Positions 59,206 to 64,000 of a stretch of DNA of 64,000 nt are shown one piece after another (position 1 is the first letter of the stretch; every line of letters starts with the position of its first letter). Under the pieces are notes generated by a model, which was not told where the DNA came from, made no database searches, and worked only from the letters and a program-made list of their open reading frames with translations. The position numbers and the translations under genes were made by a program. Location of the stretch: contig CM075852.1 of NCBI GenBank assembly GCA_037975125.1, positions 18,439,297 through 18,503,296 of the forward strand, in the 5' to 3' direction. Origin of the DNA: Latrodectus hesperus (Eukaryota > Arthropoda > Arachnida > Araneae > Theridiidae).

Positions 59206-60119
59206 AAATTAATAAAAAAAAATATTAGTTTAAGGTTTATGCAAGTATTAATTTTAATAAAAATTTGAAATCTTTTATGTATACTAGTTGTAGTTTTGAT
59301 CATAATAAACAATCTAGTATACATTCATTTTCTTAAAAAATTCTAAATTTTTTAACATTTTAATAAATGACTCAGTGTCCTTAAGCCTATTATTTATTTG
59401 AATGTAAAGATGTTTCAAAAAGTTGCACTTATGGATAATGTTATTGGTTATATTTAAAAGCATTAATATTTGTATGCAATCATATATGTACTAGTTATTG
59501 TTCTAATGTTTTTAAATTTTTATTTTTTATTTTAGATTAATATAAAACACGTTTTGGGGAAAATGTGTTGAATTTTTTACACACCTCAAAATTGTTTTTT
59601 AGTTTGGTAAAATTAACCCAACAATAATTTGTCAATTAAAGTTTCGTTACAAATATTTAAGATTAATTAAAGAAGGTATACAATTAATTTGTAAAATATA
59701 CTACCTTTATACAAATAATATTCCCAAAGTTTTTGAAAAACAATTTCTGTATTTTTAAAATTAAAAATATTTTAGAAGTGCTTCATATTATTAAAAAATA
59801 TTACCATAAAAGATTTAGCATAATTTAGCGTATAAGGATCTGATTTTTCTTAAATAAAAGGAGATAATGTAGAAAAATTTCTCTTACACTTTTTTTTACC
59901 ATGTTTTTAAAAGAATTACTCGATTTACTAAGTAACTGAATAACATTTTTGCAGAATTACCTAATGCCTAACCTATGAATTACATAATGTTATTTACGTT
60001 CAATTTATTGCTTAATATCCACATATATTTCATAGTTTATAATACTAGCCTATATTATATTTCATTGGTGTAGCCATTCAAAACTTCATTCCACGAGAAA
60101 TAAATCTCTGCAAAAAAAT
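59206..60119. other. AT-rich non-coding DNA
   Basis: Nothing recognised. Confidence 0.5.
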
Positions 60120-60605
60120 AATGGCAGTTTATTAGACTTCCCGATAGTACATCAACCCAAGTCAATGCCTGTCAGGTCCACTTTCAGACCCTTGCCATTA
60201 TTTGTAAAGCAAACTTCGCGTCTCTACCTTGTAAGTCTTGCTAGCCCTATTTATGTGATGACTTATGGATACCTCTGGAGAACAGGTCAATTCGTAATGA
60301 CTTTTTCCAAGAAGACATTTTTTTCTAGAGCCTAGAATTTCTTTCCTTCTTTCATTTCTCCTTTTTCAGAAAACCTTTATATTTTTTTTCCTTCTTTCTT
60401 GCCTCTTGTTCATTTTCTTTTGCCTTGACAAAATCGCTGACAAAATACTTTTTCCTTTCCACGATCCAGGTGGATGTGATGTTGTAGATTAAACAAGTTT
60501 CTTGTTTTCTTTCTTCTAATCTGTGTTCTGTTGCTCTTTTTAATAGTGCCGCTACAGAGAGGCGATGTTGCATCGGAAATTATGTAGACGCAATATTGGT
60601 ACAAT
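60120..60605. other. GC-richer block passing into a pyrimidine-rich tract
   Basis: 60120-60300 is of mixed composition. 60320-60540 is strongly C/T-biased (TTTCTTTCCTTCTTTC type). Minus frames (60352-60573, 60410-60604) are Lys/Glu-rich purely because of that purine bias. Confidence 0.35.
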
Positions 60606-60656
60606 AAGTTGGAGAGTTGATTGTGGATTAAGGATGCTGTCTTTATGTTGGTTCTG

Positions 60657-60757
60657 TTTTTTTTTTTTTTTTTTTTTACTGTTCTAAATTTCCTCGGCGC
60701 GATATGAAATCGGAAGTTATTATAACAGAATCGCTTTATTAAAAAAAAAAAAAAAAA
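60657..60757. repeat. Poly-T (21) and poly-A (17) tracts 63 bases apart
   Basis: T-run at 60657-60677 and A-run at 60741-60757. As inverted complements they could form a snap-back stem around a GC-richer centre (CCTCGGCGCGATATG). Confidence 0.9.
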
Positions 60758-63598
60758 CGAGAAACTGCATTGTGAAATAAGGTTATTAAAAACAAAATTT
60801 TTTTTTGCATTGGTGTGAATGTTTTTGTGATAGAAAATTAAATTTTAAAGTACGTCAAAAATGTGTTATAAATAGACTTCATCAAATCCATTTATTATTT
60901 TTATAATTTATTAATAACATAAACTAACTCTGTTACTTTATATTACATTTAATAATATGAAGTAACAAACCTTTCTCAATCTAGGTTGAAACTGGTAAGA
61001 GATCATTGCGTTGGACATATGACGTTTAAAATAAAATAAAATATATTTTTTATTCATATTGATGATTTGAAATCGTTGAAAACTGCATGGACAATCTATT
61101 TTGTTTAGCCAAAAGAAAAATATTGTATAAGTATAAGCATTCTCCTGTGTTTTGAAAAAAGCAATAATCTAAACTTAGAAAAACAATTTGATGCTCTTAA
61201 CATTGTCATTTAACGCAATTTAATAATAAGTTGAATAACTGTAATTTTACTACATAAAGAGCAGTCAATATGTAATGTGTGTGAACAATTGAAATATACG
61301 GTTTTGAATATAAAAATTTATATAATATCTTAAATAGCATGAAATAATATTTTCTCTAATTTTCATATGTGCAATGCAATGAAAAACAAGCAATTACTTA
61401 CATAATTAAAGTAATTTTTGTTTTCTATGTTTAATTTTATGAATTTGTAATTTTCTTCCTCATCAAATTGTTTTCAAAATCGATTATTTTAATAAACTTT
61501 ATGTAGAAAAAAATTTATTTCCTTGTATTTCCTGCAAAGAATCGACAATAATTTATTAAATACTGCCAATTATTTTAGAAAATTATTGAAGGTTATTGCA
61601 GTATTCCAAATAATTTGTTTTAGTATATATAGCAGCATAATTTTAAGGACCTATATGACTGTTTGGCATTGTTAACCTTTCGAACAGCTCGTTTCGAAAG
61701 AAATCGTAAAGCAAACAATTGATATTTTAAAATAAATCACATTTAGAATCTTATCAATTTTGTGATTTTTTTAAATTTTTATTCAGGATTTTACGTAGAA
61801 TTGAAAGCTTTCAGGTTTTAAATTTTTAATATTTTATTTCATATAAACTATTTGTCATCACATTGACAATTGAATATGTTAGTAAAAACATTTTTAAAAC
61901 ATTTATCCATAAAATGTAATCTTATTTTAAAACAAAAAATTACCTCAATATTGCAATTCAAAAAGAAATCAGACTCATCGACGAATTATCTTTTTTACTT
62001 TTTTGAGTCATTGATAAATAAAAAATTCGTTTCACGATTACTCATGAGATTTCTAAAAATATTATTCAGTGCTGATTTTTTTTTATCTTGAATTTAATGA
62101 TAACGAATTCAAAGCATAAGATTAAATGTCAGCGGATATGTGGTCAAATGAGTTGTTTAAGCTTAAAAAAGGGAATTGGTCAATCATTTCGACATGAACT
62201 CTTTGTAAAATAACTTGATTTCTGTTTTAAGTGTTGGGTACTTTCAAAGAATTTTGCAATACAGATTAGATATTGTCAAAAACTTCGATCAATAAAGTGA
62301 AAATGATTATGTGTTTTATGTTAAATCGGCATTTTGTATTTCATTGGCTTTTAAATTTGTAAATGAATTTAAACATAGAAAGTTATGTAAGAATGTTTAG
62401 AAATGTATTAGTTATGAAGGTTAGTTTGACTTTCCCATAAACAAAATTTAAAGCACATCACATAAAATTTTATAAAAGCTGTAAATTATTCTGTTTCTAT
62501 GTATATATATAATAGTTTCTAGTAATATAACTATTGACTGGTTTTTAATTGATAATATTAGATTTTTGGCTAAATTATTGTGTGTATGTTAACAAGTATA
62601 TAGAATATTACATATTTTTTAAAGTTTTAAAGCACTTTAATTTTTTTAACAATGATTAACATTAAGTAAACGTAATATTTCTATTGTTCTTTACGAACTA
62701 TTAAGGTAAAGAAAAGTAATCCAAGTTTATAAAATTCTCAGTTTTAAAATTTAGTTGGAAATTTTGTTTATTTTAATGAAAAATAATTGTGTTTATGCCT
62801 TTTTTATTTAATATTTTCTTTTATTCTAGGTAAGTGTTTCTAACTTTGAATGACCTTGTTTCTTGGTTTTTGTGTTAAGTCGTGGAAGTAAGTTACTGAC
62901 TACTTTTATCCTTTGATATTTAATTTTTTAATTTCATTATTGGTATAAATGCACTTGTTTTTATATAAAAAAAGTAATTTTAAATTTGCATATTCCAATG
63001 AAAGTTGGATTTTATGTAATCCTTTTTTTACATCCGTTTTAACTACTTTTACACATTACCTATAGTAATTTTCCATTTTTTCATAACCTTTATTACTCAA
63101 CCATCATTTTACAAAAATCAATAAAATCTGCAAATTTCTGGGATTTTTTTATACTTTATTGCTTTGAAACTTACAAGTATTAACAGAAAACTGTACGATT
63201 CATTTGTACTACATAAAAGTTGAAATTTAACTTTCTTCAAGAAAAGTCGCCATTTTTCGCTGTTAATGATGCTAAAATTCTTAAGTTCTTTTTAAATCAT
63301 GTGAAAATCCTTTTCAGGATAATCATTACCTTAAATTTAATGTACTTCTAAATCATATTTGAATAAATTTCTTGAGATTTGAGTGATGTGATAGCAGTGA
63401 AATTATTATTATATTTAAATTTTTCTTTTCTGGATGCTATTTAGAGTCTGTCAAAAAGTCAATTTTCAATTCAATTAAAAAAATTCAATCAAAATGTCAA
63501 TCGGTTAATTTTAAAAATTGATAAATATTTCTGAAAAAAAATGGTAACATCATTCGAAATGGAAATATTCGAATCTAGATATCAAGTTTCAGAAATAC
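60758..63598. other. AT-rich non-coding DNA
   Basis: About 2.8 kb without a recognised element. The plus frame 61870-62091 is Lys/Phe-rich and follows base composition. Confidence 0.5.
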
Positions 63599-63755
63599 GA
63601 AGCCGAGCTGGTAACGGAAACGTTAGGGTCTAGCCTTAGGCTGAGCGTTTGTGGGTTCGATCTACACCTAAGTATGGATGTTCATTGTGGTTCTCAGACC
63701 ACTTTAAACTGTATATCCAGATTGAATTGGCTATCGTGTACAACATGAGACCTAT
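63599..63755 (+). mobile_element. SINE-A, diverged copy
   Basis: AAGCCGAGCTGGTAACGGAA (A-box region), GTTTGTGGGTTCGATC (B box), ATGGATGTTCATTGTGG and TCAGACCACTTTAAACTGTA follow SINE-A. The 3' end decays after GGCTATCGTGTACAACATG. Confidence 0.75.
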
Positions 63756-63919
63756 AAAAAAAACTGCAAATTCGGAAAAAGATTAAAACGATTTTTTTAA
63801 ATTCCTTACAAAACTTTCATTAAATGCAACGCCTACATTTCATTTGTATTTTTAGTGTTAAACTCAAAATTTTATAAAATCTTATCTCATTATATTTGCT
63901 TTGCTTTTACTAGGCTAAT

Positions 63920-64000
63920 TATTAGGTCTACCGGAAAGTTCTGTCCGCTCCGGTTACAATCAGTTTCAACAAGTATTCAGCTCAACAAACCATTTCCGAC
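63920..64000 (+). mobile_element. Mariner-like terminus, truncated by the window edge
   Basis: TA (63920-63921) is followed by TTAGGTCTACCGGAAAGTTC, which has the TTAGGTNNNNNNNNAAGTTC form of mariner terminal repeats, as at 46.35 kb. Composition changes sharply from the AT-rich flank to a GC-balanced sequence that continues to the end. The transposase, if present, would lie beyond the window. Confidence 0.6.

Noticed and set aside
60352..60604. Lys/Glu-rich minus-strand frames
   Set aside because: They are the purine-rich complement of a pyrimidine tract, not evidence of coding.

Overview
The window is AT-rich, repeat-laden animal DNA with no convincing host protein-coding exon, no rRNA and no functional tRNA gene. 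Eukaryotic origin is shown by several families of tRNA-derived SINEs (Pol III A/B-box heads, target-site duplications), 5'-truncated RNase H-type non-LTR retrotransposons (LINEs), a mariner remnant, a pogo/Tigger-like remnant and long (TA)n microsatellites. This repertoire, with very low GC and large gene-free spans, suits an arthropod, and I would guess an arachnid such as a spider. That guess rests on general character, not on a diagnostic gene. The window is probably intergenic DNA or part of a very large intron.

Layout. 0-12 kb: AT-rich DNA with SINEs at about 0.6, 3.6, 8.0 and 9.5 kb, and GC-rich blocks at 3.0, 4.6-5.0 and 11.0 kb. 12-27 kb: SINE-E at 11.8-12.2 kb, SINE-C at 20.8 kb, a Tigger-like terminus at 21.4 kb, and GC-rich blocks at 13.5, 19.6 and 25.7-26.1 kb. 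27-36 kb: a 56-bp LINE 3' end inside perfect 14-bp duplications (28.0 kb), a GC-rich block (29.3-30.1 kb), a coding-competent 24-bp minisatellite (31.3 kb), a degenerate RNase H LINE on the minus strand (34.8-35.4 kb) and (TA)n tracts. 36-48 kb: a Tigger-like transposase relic (37.5-38.0 kb), a pair of near-perfect hairpins (40.83-40.93 kb), a LINE carrying a nested SINE (41.2-42.1 kb), a SINE carrying a nested LINE (43.2-43.8 kb), a short-loop hairpin (45.5 kb) and an inverted-duplicated mariner (46.35-47.06 kb). 48-64 kb: a composite microsatellite, two SINE-B copies, SINE-D, SINE-C, further GC-rich blocks, and a mariner-like terminus running off the right edge.

How the parts relate. The LINEs supply the target-primed reverse transcription machinery that the SINEs presumably borrow. 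The nestings (SINE in LINE at 41.3 kb, LINE in SINE at 43.3 kb) give a relative chronology and show both classes were active over an extended time. The 3' end of the 41-kb LINE can fold into a terminal hairpin. A second copy at 28.0 kb keeps the fold through a paired base change, which points to a structure recognised by the element's reverse transcriptase. The GC-rich blocks of 200-800 bp spaced along the AT-rich background are candidate conserved regulatory elements of a neighbouring or host gene, but one sequence cannot establish conservation. No bacterial-type system, CRISPR array or viral genome was seen.
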